A stretch of 64,000 nucleotides of DNA. Source: Hydrangea macrophylla. Lineage: Eukaryota; Streptophyta; Magnoliopsida; Cornales; Hydrangeaceae. The stretch spans positions 58,275,350-58,339,349 of the forward strand of contig CM066991.1 in the NCBI GenBank assembly GCA_033977485.1. The letters run 5' to 3'. The translations under genes and the position numbers were made by a program. Under the pieces are notes generated by a model. The model worked only from the letters and a program-made list of their open reading frames with translations, had not been told where the DNA came from and made no database searches. Shown in pieces: positions 36,378-48,846 of this stretch (its first letter is position 1; each line of letters opens with the position of its first letter).

Positions 36378-39300
36378 TCTTTGAGTCTGAGGACTCCCCG
36401 TTTTTGTAGAATCAATTCTTTGAGTCCGAGGACTCCCCATTTTTGTAAAATCAATTCTTTGAGTCTAAGGACTCCCTATTTTTGTAAAATCAATTCTTTA
36501 AGTCTGAGGACTCTCCATTTTTGTAAAATCAATTCTTTGAGTCCGAGGACTCTCCGTTTTTGTAAAATCAATTCTTTGAGTCAGAGGACTTCCCATTTTT
36601 AAAAAACCAATTCTTTGAGTCTGAGGACTTCCCATATTTGTAAAACCAATTCTTTGAGTCTGTGTAACTCCACTTGTATGAAAAGAAAAGTTTATTGAGT
36701 CCATGTGACTCTATTTATGTGAAATATGAATTTGTTGAGTCCGTGTGATTCCATTTTTATGAAGTGTGAATTTGTTGAGTTTGAGTGACTCCATTTGTAT
36801 AAAAAGTGAAGTTCGTTGAGTCCGTGTGACTCTGTTTATGGAAAATGTGAATTTATTGGGTCTGTGTGACTCCATTTGTATAAAAAGTGAAGTTTGTTGA
36901 GTTCGTGTGACTCTGTTCATGAAAAATGTGAATTTGTTGAGTCTATGTGACTCTATTTATATAAAAAGTGAAGTTTGTTGTGTCCATGTGACTTCGTTTA
37001 TGTAAAATGTGAATATGTTGAGCCTGTGTGACTTTGTTTGAATAAAAAAAATAAAATTTTGAGTTCGCGTGACTTCGTCTTTGTGAAATATGAAATTTTG
37101 AATCCGCATGACTCCTTGTGTGTAGAATATGAATTTTTGTGTCCGCATGATTCCGTTAGTGTGCAATATAAGCTTTGAGTTCACGTGACTCCGATTATAT
37201 GAAAGAATGTTTTAGTCCGCATGACTCCGTTTATATAAAGTATGAATTCTTAAGTCTGTGTGACTCCACTAATGTAAAATATGAATTCTTGAGTTCCAGT
37301 GACTCCCATCTTATAAAGTTCAAAATATTTCAGGTTTGCATGACTCCATATATATAAAATATGAATGTAAAATATAGAATTATTGAGTCCACGTGACTCA
37401 GTTTGTGCAGAATATGAATACTGGAGTCCGCGTGACTCCATTTGTGTAAAATATTGAATTCTTGAGTCCACGTGACTCCGTGTGTTTAAAATACTGAGTT
37501 CTTAAGTTTGCATGACTCTGTCTTTGTAAAATATGAATTTTGAGTCCATGTGACTCCGTGTTTATAGAATGTGAATTTTCGAGTCTGTATGAATCCGTGT
37601 GTTAAGAAATGTGAATTTTCAAGATCATATGACTCTCCTTTTGTAAAATGTGAACTCTTTGAGTTAGTGCGACTCCCCTTTAGAAATAGAAATTATTTCG
37701 ATTCGAATCGAATCGACTTCCGACTTGGAAATGGGAATTGAATTGAGTATAGTTGAATCCCGACTCTGAAAATTAAATTGAATTGAGTCTGATTGACTCC
37801 TAATTTTAGAATTTGAATAAAACTGAGTCTGACTGACTCTGATTTTAGAAATTGAACTAATTTGAGTCTGATTGACTTCTAATTTTAGAAATTGAACTGA
37901 ACTAAATTAAATTGAATTGAGTTTGATTTGACTCTCAATTTTGGGAATTGAAATGAATTGAGTCTGATTGACTCCCTAGGAATTTGAATTCTAATTGAGT
38001 CGAAGTGACTCCTGATTTGGCAAAATTTGATTTGAGTCTGATTGACTCCCGATTAGAGAATTGAGTTGAATTGAGTCTGATTGACTCCCCATTTTAGAGA
38101 AATGAATTCAATAGGGTCTGATTAATTCCCCATTTTAGAGAATTGGATTGAATTTAGTGTGACTGACTCCCAATTGTGAAAATTTTGTATTGAAATGAGT
38201 TAAATTGAGTCTTATTGACTCCCGATTTTAAGAATTTAAGTTGATTTGAGTCTGATTGACTCCGGATTTTAGAATAAAATTAATTGAGTCTGATGGATTC
38301 CGGATTTTGTGAAATTAAAATTGAATTGAGTCTAATTTGACTTCGAATTCTGAGGAATTTAAATTGAGTCTGACTTCGAATTTTAGAATTTGAATTTAAT
38401 TGAAATTTTATGAAATTAAATTGAATTAAGTCTGATCGACTCCTGATTTTATGATTTTAAATTAAGTTGAGTTGAACCGACTCTAGATTTTGTGAAATTG
38501 AACTCGTTTGAGTCTGATAGACTCTGGATTTTGAGAAATTGAATTCGTTTGAGTCCCAGTCACTCTGGATTTTGAATTATGAATTCTTTAAGTCTGACAA
38601 ACTCACAATTTTTTGGAAATAAGAGATTCTTTGAGTCTGATTTGACTCCTAAATTCTGGAAATTTGAATTCTTAGAGATTAAATTTTTTGTTTTTTTTGT
38701 TTTGGGTAACTTTCAATTTCAGAAATTTGAAAATTGATTGAGCCAAATTGACTACGGATTTTGGAAAATTGAACTTTGTTGAGTCAAAATGACTCCGGAA
38801 TCTGAAAATTTGATTCGTTTGAGTCTGATTGACTCTTGATTTTAAGAAAGTAAATTCTTTCGAGACTACTTTGGCTCAGAAACTTTGAAATTTGAATTCT
38901 TTGAGCCTGATTGACTCTGGTTTTAGAAATTTGAATTGATTTGAGTCTAATTGGCTCTTGATTTTAAGGAAGTAAATTCTTTCGAGGCTGTTTTGACTCA
39001 GAAACTTTGAAATTTGAATTCATTGAGTCTGATTGACTCCTGATTTTAGAAAATTGAATTTATTTGAATCTAATTGACTAATGATTTTAGAAGGTGAATT
39101 TAATTGAATTGAGTCTGATTGACTCCCGATTTTGAAAATTATACTAGTTTGAGTCTGTTGGACTCCCAATTTTAGAAATTTGAATAAATTTGAGTCCGAC
39201 TAACTCTGAGTCTTGAAATTTGAAATGAATTGAACATGTTTGACTCCTAATTCGGCAAGATTTGATTTGAGTCTGATTGACTCCCGATTTTGAAATTATA

Positions 39301-39690
39301 AAAATTAATTTGAGTCTAATTTGACTTCTGATTTGAAAAGTTGAAATTGAATGGAGCCTGATTGATTCCTAATTTTGAAAATCCAAATTGAATGGAGTCT
39401 GATTGATTCATGATTTTGAAAATTCGAGTTGAATGGAGTGTGATTGATTCCTGATTTTGAAAATCGGAGATTGAATGAAGTCTATTTGACTCCTAATTTT
39501 GGATAGTGAATTGATTTGGGTCTGACTGGACTCTTGATTTTCGAAAGTTGAATTGATTTGAGTCTAATTGACTCTTGATTTCAGAAAATTGAATTAAGTT
39601 GAATTGAATTGAGTATGATGGACTCCCAAGTTTTGAAAATTAAAGTGGATCGAGTTTAATGGACTTGAAATTTAAAAAGTTGATTCCTTG
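36378..39690 (+). repeat. 3.3-kb array of GAGTC...GACTC hairpin repeats
   Basis: The array starts with about seven 39-bp units (TTCTTTGAGTC, four variable bases, GGACTC, then a T-rich spacer; 36,378-36,660). It changes to 50-60-bp units with GAGTCCGTGTGACTC (36,660-37,690) and then to roughly 40-bp units with GAGTCTGATTGACTC (37,690-39,690). The shared core is GAGTC, a 4-6-base loop, GACTC: a 5-bp inverted repeat that can fold as a hairpin in DNA or RNA. Dozens of copies keep the core while the spacers diverge. By position it is the 3' non-coding region of a plus-strand Tat-like element whose LTR starts at 40,566. Confidence 0.85.
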
Positions 39691-39756
39691 AGTTAAAGAT
39701 ACTTAGAGCAAACATATTCGACGAGGCCGAAGGTCTGCAGATACTTAGAGCAAACA

Positions 39757-40160
39757 TATCCGACAAGGCCGAAGGCTGTGGATACTCAGAGCAAACCCAC
39801 ATTAGCGACGGGGCTTAAGTCGCAAAGCGCCGCCCAATCAATTGCATTCATCTGATTGGCCGAAATGGTTACGAATCCTGAAGAGGACCAACCCATTAGT
39901 CAAAGAGTCTCTGAGCTCTGAAGATAGCTCACCCAGTAAGGTGAAGTGACTACAAGCATACCCGACAAGGTCGAAGGCTGTGGATACTCCGAGCAAACCC
40001 ACATTCGCGACGGGGCCTAAGTCGCGAAGCGCCGCCCAATCAATTGCATTCATTCGATTGGCCGAAATGGTTACGAATCTTGAAGAGGACCAACCCATTA
40101 GTCAAAGAGGCTCTGAGCTCTGAAGATAGCTTACCCAGTAAGGTGAAGTGACTGCAAGCA
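39757..40160 (+). repeat. 202-bp tandem duplication
   Basis: Two units (39,757-39,958 and 39,959-40,160) starting near CCGACAAGGCCGAAGGCTGTG have a period of 202 and few differences, with a short partial unit before them at 39,719. Each unit includes GCGACGGGGC, CAAAGCGCCGCCCAATCAAT and ACCCAGTAAGGTGAAGTGAC. It is part of the Tat-like 3' non-coding region. Confidence 0.85.
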
Positions 40161-40355
40161 TTAAGTAGCATAGGACATGGATTGCATCTAGCTACATCAA
40201 AATAGCATGATCTCAAGTCATCGCATTTACATAGTTCGGAAGCATGATGCATGAAATTGCGTTGGCAGCTATCATTGCATGAGCACGTGCATCACGATAG
40301 GATAGGTGCATTCATCCGTATGACAATTTGTGCTTATGTGATTTGTCCCTTACCT

Positions 40356-40399
40356 GAACTACGTCCTGGTCTGATTCCCGTAGGGATACATTGGCAGCT
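40356..40399 (+). other. CTACG...CGTAG-type stem-loop (plus-strand element)
   Basis: GAACTACGTCCTGGTCTGAT then TCCCGTAGGGATACATTGGC. One arm has a substitution (ACATTGG for ACGTAGG). It is the counterpart of the motifs at 4,486, 4,587, 9,559, 55,061, 57,765, 57,867 and 57,963, and lies about 200 bp before the LTR. Confidence 0.75.
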
Positions 40400-40551
40400 C
40401 ACCATTGAGCACGACCAGCATGGACCATTTGAGCGGCTGTTTTTGTAATGTATTTTGTTTTTTAACCAAAATTTGATAGTTTGGTCAAAGGCTTGTCTTC
40501 ACACAGGCTTCGACATTCACTTGTGACACATGTTGCTCCACAAGCTCTGCT

Positions 40552-40565
40552 GAAGAGGGGCAAAC
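40552..40565 (+). other. Polypurine tract
   Basis: GAAGAGGGGCAAAC sits immediately before the LTR start, the plus-strand priming site expected of a Ty3/gypsy element. The same wording precedes the 54,897 LTR on the minus strand. Confidence 0.75.
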
Positions 40566-43500
40566 AGTAGACACCCCGATTTTGACCAATCGTTGAATTT
40601 AGGGGATTGTTACCTCCAAGACCGATTATGACAGTGTTCGACAAATTTGGGGTATCCAAGGTGATTCAAGCTCTTCAAAAGGCTCTTCAATTTAAAAAAT
40701 GATGATTAATTAAGAAAGAACAAAAAAGAAGGGAGATAAAAGGGAAGAACATGAGAAAGAAAAGAAAACGACACATGGCGAAGCCTGCGGCACTCACGTG
40801 GTGCCATAGCAGCACTCACTGACTGCCGTGCCGACATTCAGTTGGAGCCCATCGGCAATCACTGAATGTCGCAATCACTGAATGCCGCGAACAACTCACC
40901 AAATGCCGCAAAAATAGAAGGAGTTTTGAAAGCAAAAAAGAAAAAAAAAAAGAAAAAGAAAAAGAAGAAGAAATAAAAAACAAAACAAAATGGGAGGCAC
41001 AAAAAGATGGCAGTCTGTGAGTTGTCTACGACATTCTCTGAGTGCCGCTCTGGCACTCAATGATAGCCGTGCCGGCAATTGGTGATAGCCGTTCTGGCTT
41101 TTACTGAGTGCCGTGGACAATCCCACCAAGTGACACATTTTTTAACAGTCTGCTTTTAAATAGTACACATTGTACCATCAAAATTGCTTTTAGGATTAGG
41201 GTTTTACCCCTGAATTTTACAAAAATGACCTTTAAAATTGGTCTATATAGAGAGATGAATATCCCATTGCAAGGGGGGATTCTTGAACTACTTCTTGAGA
41301 TAATTAGGAGACTATTGAGAGAATTTGGGAGAGAATTAAGAAAATAGAAGAAAGATTATTGCAAGGGTTGGAAGAAGAGCTTGGAGATCCTTTTGAAGAC
41401 CTTCAAACCATAAAGAAATTGAGGATAATTGGAGGAAACCTCTAATCTTAATTAGTTCTTAGTTCAATTTCAATCACAATTCATAGAATTACTTAGGATC
41501 TTTTACACATTTTCCAAAAGTCTCTTCCCACCTCAATTCATAACACACCACTAGAATTGTGATTGAATTCTCATTTGTTCTTCATTGACTTGGCTCTAAA
41601 TAGCTTCGGGTTTAAGACTAAATAAGGTCTAAAGTAAGGTCTAACTTAGAACATCAATTGAGTTTTGATTTTATCTCCTTTTGTTTATATTCTTCTCTTG
41701 GAATTCATGAGATCTTCAATATCTTATTTGATTCCATTGAGTTTCATCCTTTAAATTACCTATAAACTTGTGATTTAAATGGGAATTAAGGTAGGTCATA
41801 ACTATATCCATACATAATTAGTGGATCCAAGTCTTAATTCATGATTTGGATCCTCTAATTTGAAGACTCGCGGAATTCTCTTCATATTCCATTGAGGTTC
41901 GTATGGATTGGTCATAATTAGTCTCCAAGGATCATTGACTTGGGAGGATAATTGAATAAAGTGAGTCTATATTCCTCAAGGATCATCAACTTGGGAGAGG
42001 AATTAAGGATTAAAAAGAGTAAACTCCAATGGCTTAGATGTCAACATTGGTGCAGTGAATTCAATAACCAACAATGATCAAGGATTTTTAATTAAATCAT
42101 GATCTATTGGAATTGAATGAGACTAATTGGAATTTGTCCCTAACTCATAAAAGTATCACTGTGATTTGTGTTTTGGTAAGGTTTCATAGTTAGCATGGTT
42201 TGGTCTTAGGATTTGTAAACAAGTCATTCTTTGTCCAACATTTCTGAACAATAAGTTGGTTTTAAATTGATTAGATCAGAACATTGAATAAGTATTTTAA
42301 GCTGCAAATAATTTTCCTATGAAGTTCCATGAGTTAATAAGATCCTCTAAAAGTAATGGAGTAATTCATATTTGTTTACTATTTTTAGAAAATCATACAA
42401 AATCTTTGGACAAAGAGTTGATAAACTCTAAGTGATGTATGGTTATGATCCAATTCCCAGAGATTGAATCGTTCAATCTTTGATTTTCTTTTTGGGTTAA
42501 AAACTAGACTCATAGAGGCACAACATATCCAAAAATCATCAAGATCAAACTAGAAGTATGATTTTCCTATTTTTGAAAGTCTGGTCTACTCTCTGTAATT
42601 CCTGGAATCTGTGATAGATTTGATAAACTTTATAAATAATGGCCCAAATGACTTTTTTATGACTTAAGACTTAAACCATGTTTTGAACGAAGTTAATTAA
42701 GCTTAAGTCCAGAGGCTAAATGGTCCAAAGCAATGAATGATTCATAGTCTATGCTTGTTCATGTTCATGCGTTCATTATCATCATCATGTTTAGGTTGTG
42801 ATGCTTGTATCTTAGGACTTTAACTTGTAAATCATTGAAATAAGTTATGATTGGTTGAATTTAGTCATGGATTCCTTTTAATCATGTCGAGATTGTACCA
42901 TCTCTATATGGACATTACATTGGCTCTTAGTTGAGACTTGTATATCTATAGAGGTGTTGTGATTTCTACAAATTAGAAGGAATTCATGATTTGGTCAACT
43001 TTCTCCATGTTTGTTAGATTTAAGCTAGGAGTTTGATATTTAGGATTTGATATTATATTGTGTTCAAAGCATGCAGACTAACCCTTTGTTTTGTAGCGCT
43101 ATGGAGGTACAATTTCTTAACCTTTCCTCTAGTTTATTTTATTTCTTGATTTTATCGACTTTCGACTCCATGCACGACACCTTAGATTAGGTCTTGCCTT
43201 ATGTGTATATATGTTAGAGACTCGTTTTTAGGTTTTTTATTTTGCATGCATTACACATCTCCCATTTCGCAGCTGGATCCCGGGTATGTTCTCTTGTTCC
43301 TTATTGCATATCATTTTGTTTGTTATTGAATTACGTGTTTTGTATGCCTTTTATGATTAGCAATTTTACACCCCTTTCAACATGCTTTTGTAATGTATAT
43401 ATATGTATTAGTTGAGGGCATGCTTAGATTAATAGTCAATTAAAAAGGATGTTGAGTAAAGGCCTAGCACGAGATAGGATGAGAGGGGGTATTTTAGTCC

Positions 43501-43672
43501 GTCGGGCTCCTTCCCCTCTCATTCCATAATCTCCGACCTAAAAATCTCTAGTTTCCAAAAGATCAGTTCACTTTTAACATGGTTTTTTAAATGTCCTTTA
43601 AAAATTAAGTGGCGACTCATATTTGAATTTGAAAAAGTTTTAAAAAGAATGGCTAACCAGCGAATATCCACA
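40566..43672 (+). mobile_element. Tat-like 3' LTR, 3.1 kb
   Basis: The LTR starts AGTAGACACCCCGATTTTG, where TGTAGACACC would be canonical, so the first base has mutated. It ends ...CGAATATCCACA. U3 carries many imperfect GGCACTCA/TGAGTGCC palindromes (40,790-41,115) and a TATA box in TCTATATAGAG at about 41,241-41,251. The 3' half matches 701-1,248. It is preceded by a polypurine tract and the hairpin array, so it is the 3' LTR of a plus-strand element whose coding region is missing. It ends directly against a minus-strand chromovirus remnant, showing a nested insertion. Confidence 0.8.
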
Positions 43673-46310
43673 AGAAGTCAAATCTGATGCCATATTGGTT
43701 AGTGCTTTACAACTAAGAGCATCGGTGACTACATTCGCCTTGCCCGAGTGATAGTGGATCGACATGTCATAGTCTTTCATCAACTCTAACCACCTCCTTT
43801 GCCTCATTTTCAAGTCTAGTTGGGTAAATAAGTACTTTAAACTTTTATAATCCGTATATATCTCACATTTCTCCCCGTATAGGTAATGATGCCAAATCTT
43901 CAATGCAAAAATCACGGTGGCCAATTATAGATCATGTGTCGGATAGTTCTTCTCATACGGTCTAAGTTGTTGCGACGCATATGCATGACCTTGTCACGTT
44001 GCATAAGATCGCAACCTAAACCTCTATATGAAGCATCACTGTAAATGATAAACCCTTCGGTCCCTGACGGAACGGCTAAGATCGGTGCCTTCACCATTTG
44101 ACTCTTCAATTTTTGAAAACTTTCCTCACATTCCGAACTCCATACAAAAGCAAGATCTTTCCTCATCAATTGTGTCATCGGAATTACAATACGCAAAAAG
44201 TCTTTTTCGATAATAACCAGATAATCCCAGGAAACTTCGAATCTCTGTCACATTCGTCAGTCTTGACCAATTGGTAATTGCTTATATCTTCTAAGGATCT
44301 ATAGAAATTCCTTTGGCCGACACTATATGTCCAAGAAAAACAATCTTCGTCAACCAAAACTTACACTTCCTCAATTTTTTGAACAAACTCTTCTCACGTA
44401 ATTGGTATAAGGCTAATCGTAGATCGTGTTCGTGATCTTCAACACTCTTGGAATATATTAGGATGTCATCTATAAATACAATAACAAACTCATCTAAATA
44501 GTCCTTAAAAACACGATCTATAAATACAATAACAAACTCATCTAAATAGTCCTTAAAAACACGATTCATCAAGTCCATGAAGCCTATGAAGGTTGTTGGC
44601 TCGTTAGTCCTTGAAAACACGATTCATCAAGTCCATGAAGGTTGCTGGCGCATTAGTCACTCCAAACGGCATGACAAACGGCATAACCAAAAATTCAAAG
44701 TGACCATATCAGGTCCTGAAAGCTGTCTTCTCAATATCTTCCTCCTTAACCTTCAACTGGTGATAACCGGATCTCAAGTCAATCTTCAAAAGTACCTGAG
44801 CCCCTTGCAACTGATCATAGTAGTCATCTATTCATGGCAATGGATATTTGTCCTTGACGGTTAACTCATTCAACTCTCAGTAATCGATGTACATACGCAT
44901 TGCCCCATCCTTCTTCTTCACAAACAAGACTGGAGCTCTAAGGCGAAACACTAGGTCAGATAAAACCCTTCTTAAGCAGCTTCTGTAACTGAACCTTCAA
45001 TTCTTTTAATTCTACCAGTGCCATTTGATATGGTGCTTTGGATCTCGGTTATGACCCTGGTACTACTTCTATCATGAACTCAAGCTCGATTTCAATCAAT
45101 ACATCGGGTAACTCATCGGTAAAAACATCAAAAAATTCTTGAACTACCGGAATTTCTTCCACTAGTAGTCTAAGAACTCATGTATTAATAATCGAACATA
45201 AGAAATTCGAATAACCTTTCTTCAACATCTCACTTACTTGAATTGTCAATATCAAGTATGGCGTTACGGTCACACCACTACCTTGAAAAGTAAACTCTTC
45301 ATGACCTAACAGATAGAAACTAACCCATTTCTGTTCATAATCGATCTTAGCTTGATTCACCGACAACTAATCCATACCTAAGATACATCAAAGTAATTCA
45401 CTGTCAACGGAATCAAATCAATGCTTAAGACCTTATCACCTATCTTGATCTCATATGCCTTAAATACTGAAGGAGTTACTAAAGGTTCACTATTAGTCAA
45501 TGATACGTTCAAGTCATATCCTAACGATTCAAACTTAATAGTTAGATGTCTAATAAAATCACGTAACACAAATGAATGTGTTCAACCAGAATCCATTAGT
45601 ATACATGTAGGGTATGAACAAATAGGAAGAATACCTGTTATGACCGTATCATCCGTATTCCCCCGCCTGAGCTGGAAATGTCGCCCTTGTTGTTGCGCGA
45701 CTCCCTTCCCTTTATCCACGTGTGGTCTTGCCTTTGACCCGCACGGCATACTTGATGCCCCGGTATTCATTCTCGGTTGTTTCTTACTCGGACAGTTCTT
45801 CACTATATGCCCCGGTTGGCCACACTCAAAATATTTCCCTCTCATCTACGGGATGTAGCACTTGGTGTTCAAGGTTGTGTTAAGTGTAGTCATATTCATA
45901 TTCTGAGGACAATTCTAGGATGTGTCCTAGTTGCTTGCAAAGGTAACAGGTGGTCAACAAATGGCAAGTCCTTTTGTGTCGTGTATTACATGTTGGGCAT
46001 AGCGATCTCGAGTCTCCGACAAATGTACTCCTTCCTTGCCTACCCACATATGATCCCGATCCTTATGTAAATGGTTTCTTGGCATTCTGTTGGCCCTTGC
46101 TCCTAGTCATTGGCTCTCTTCCCTTATTGCCCTTGACAATATGGTTTGACACTTTTCTCGGCAATGCAGGCGGCTTCCTCAACTAGAGAGATATTCGAGT
46201 GTTGCAAAGTGTCACGGCTACGGATATTCTCCCTAAGCCCTTCCTCAAATTTACGAGCCTTACCCTCATGACTCGGAATTGTAGATTTTGCAAAGTGTAG
46301 CAAAGCATTA
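43673..46310 (-). pseudogene. Decayed chromovirus (Tekay/Del-like) gag-pol remnant
   Basis: Fragments on the minus strand read in the order expected for gag to RNase H. There is a zinc knuckle YFECGQPGHIVKNC with its first Cys replaced (about 45,800-45,845), and a protease active-site fragment CILMDSG followed by a stop (about 45,582-45,605). RT pieces FVKKKDG and [11 protein letters not shown] lie in broken frames (44,740-44,950), with FIDDILIYSKS (44,291-44,620). RNase H has [11 protein letters not shown] and [15 protein letters not shown] (43,640-43,924). A 48-bp in-frame tandem duplication (44,468-44,515 and 44,516-44,563) repeats the segment before the RT catalytic aspartates. Multiple stops and frame changes leave it inactive. 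Integrase is missing, cut off by the LTR ending at 43,672. Confidence 0.85.
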
Positions 46311-46317
46311 TAACGAG

Positions 46318-46500
46318 AGACTGAGAGATTTTCTTTTGATAATAAGATAGGCAGAGGCTGAGACTGAGGGATTTTTTTTTTGACGATATGATAGGTAGAG
46401 GCTAAGACTGATGGATTTTATTTTGATGACAAGATAGGAAGAGGCTGAGACTGGTGGATTTGTTTTTGATAATAAGATAGGCAGAGGCTGAGATTGAGGC
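46318..46500 (-). repeat. ~55-bp tandem repeat
   Basis: About three and a half units of GATAATAAGATAGGCAGAGG followed by CTGAGACTGAGGGATT, with spacers of variable T-run length. It lies where the chromovirus remnant meets Tat-like non-coding sequence. Confidence 0.8.
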
Positions 46501-48140
46501 TAAAAATTGAGTACATGCATAACCTGAGATTGAAAGTTGGGAGTAGGTACAAACAAAGACCGAAAATCAAGTGCATGTATATCCAGAGAATGAAAGTTGA
46601 GAGTTCTCTACTGGGGAGATTGTAGAATTTTGAGATGTGATAGCACGACAAGTCCTCGTATCATCTCATTTAAGAGGGGCAAAGGCTCGTGTTCTGGAAG
46701 CTTTGCTGATTCAAAATCTGAGACTCATATCGGTACTTAGACAAGTTCAAACATTCTTACAAACACGTCGGGTTTATTATGACCCTTCCTGAACATCTTG
46801 ATCACAGTTCGAAGATTCTTTCTTTTGATTCTCCTTTTGTGTACTCAAACAAATCCTTTCTGAATGTAATTCTTGAAAGATTGCAGACTAAATGTCTATG
46901 TTTTAGGACAACATATCAACCCAAAATCACGGGAGTTCGCTACAAAACATTAATTCAAGGCTATTTCCAAGCTACAGAGCCCTCGATTCTCATATTTGGG
47001 GGACTTTTCCTCAATTCCGACAGATTTCCCACCAAAAATCAAATTTTCAAGGGTTATCCAGACCAATTTCAATATTCTTCAAGCACTTTCAGGGCATATA
47101 TACCAAGATAGGACTAATCAAGAGACAAATCAGTTCAAGGGGTTAATATGCAAATATAGGGCATCTTTCTAATGTTCATCAATTCTGATTCATGCTCTGA
47201 CAGACAAGTGCTTGAAAGACCCAATGACATAGGCTTGACAAGTTCTCAACTGATTCTAGCAAATATTCAGCTTATTCAAGGCTTAAGTAATCCAAAACAA
47301 AGGCTTAATTCGATATTCATCTCTGCTTTCAATAGAGGTTGGTCTTTAAACAATGCTCGTTGACACACTTTTGATTCAAATATGATTACCGTCAATCACT
47401 CGATTCTTCTACTTAATGCTTCATCTTGACCATAATTAATTGATGCAATTACAATGTTTGAAACTTCAGCTTGTATCCACCTTTGGATGTTCTTAAATTT
47501 AATAATTTCAAAACTCTTTATAGATCACTCTGAACCCACACATTTGAGATCACAATAGACTCAACAACTGACAAACATCGACATAGGAGGACAATACTCT
47601 TGAGACTAAAATAGGGATTTGGAGGAAAAAACTCAATTTGCCATGACTTAATGCGCATTCGTCATGTTTGATGTATCTCTTTACTTTCCATGTGCACTTC
47701 TCATCTTAGTGCGATATTACTCAGCTGATAAAATAATGCTTTGTAAACACTCCCTATTGATCTAATCAACCTTTTGCTTTTGTCAAAATGTGCTTCAAAT
47801 TAGTGCCTTAGCTTATAGAATAAAAAACAAATCATTTCAAATCTCTTCAAAGACATACTCAACGACTTAGGACTTGTGCTGAAAGAATATCAGCAAACAA
47901 AGTTTGCCCCTAGTTTGAAGGGGACTTGAGGGCTTGCTTTCAGGATAAATGGATCATCAGGCAAACACAGTTTGCCCCTAGTCTAAAGACGTGATAGAGG
48001 GCATTCAAGCTTATCTAAATGAATACTGAGAAGATGGTGGCAAAGAGATGCCAAAAGTTCATTTCCCCATAGCTTGGAATCAATCATCATGAATAAGATG
48101 AGATGAGACAGGAAATTCAATTATTTTTGCCCCTAGTTTA
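46501..48140 (-). mobile_element. Tat-like 3' non-coding remnant
   Basis: AAGAGGGGCAAAGG at 46,672-46,685 and two AGTTTGCCCCTAGT words (47,900 and 47,965) correspond to the AAGTTTGCCCCTAGT words at 57,440-57,560 of the intact element, in the same orientation. The intervening sequence (including open frames of up to 110 codons) has no recognised protein similarity. Confidence 0.45.
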
Positions 48141-48790
48141 TGTTGGAGATTTAGCTCTAAAATCACATATTATCCGAATATCAACATTAAGAATAAAATC
48201 AAGAGAGAAACATACTATTCATAATAATTAAATAATCAAATATTTTACCTTCATTTGTGATAAAATTAGTGTAACATCTCATACCATGTGAAGTATACGA
48301 CATTGGGTCGAGGTGCGTAATAGGCCGCTCTCTTTAAGATGATTCGTGCAGGATACATCAACACAGCTCATGGCTGTAGTCTCCCTCAATTTACACTTTT
48401 TTGGGAAAGACCAAAGCTTCTCCCAATAGCCTTCTTTGCCCAAATATAAAATAAAATATATACATTATAAAAAGAAGCATTATACTAGCATGTAGGCCAT
48501 CACATGGACTTATCTTAATATGTGTTGTATAGAGAATAGGACCCAAGCCTTATATTTATAGGCTCAAGAATATGGCCATTGGAAAACCCATACTAATTGA
48601 GGCTTAAGCGCAATTAACTAGTCCCAATAATCACAAGTGTAACATATAGGCTAATAAATCATCTCTTTAATTATGATATAAAAATGGTTGTAACTCTCAA
48701 TATAAAGATGGTTTATAATAAAATCATATGGGTAAAATAATTATGTTAAAGGATATATAAAATCTTATTTTTTATTAAAATATTCCAACA
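48141..48790 (-). mobile_element. 650-bp LTR, probably Ty1/copia
   Basis: It starts TGTTGGAGATTTAGC and ends ATATTCCAACA, so the ends are 7-bp inverted repeats TGTTGGA/TCCAACA. On the minus strand, purine-rich AAGTGAAGGAT immediately precedes the TG, consistent with a polypurine tract and hence a minus-strand 3' LTR. No coding sequence of that element is adjacent, and 5-bp flanks do not match, so it is a fragment or a rearranged solo LTR. Confidence 0.65.
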
Positions 48791-48846
48791 ATCCTTCACT
48801 TATTTTAATAAAAATAAGAAACAATATATTAGGGTAAAGATAGAAT

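Noticed and set aside
36378..39690. CRISPR-like regularly spaced repeats
   Set aside because: Units are degenerate, contiguous and in plant retroelement context; there are no unique spacers or cas genes.
46779..47363. Two open frames of 110 and 63 codons as a possible gene
   Set aside because: No recognisable motif, no splice or codon pattern, and the region sits within Tat-like non-coding sequence.
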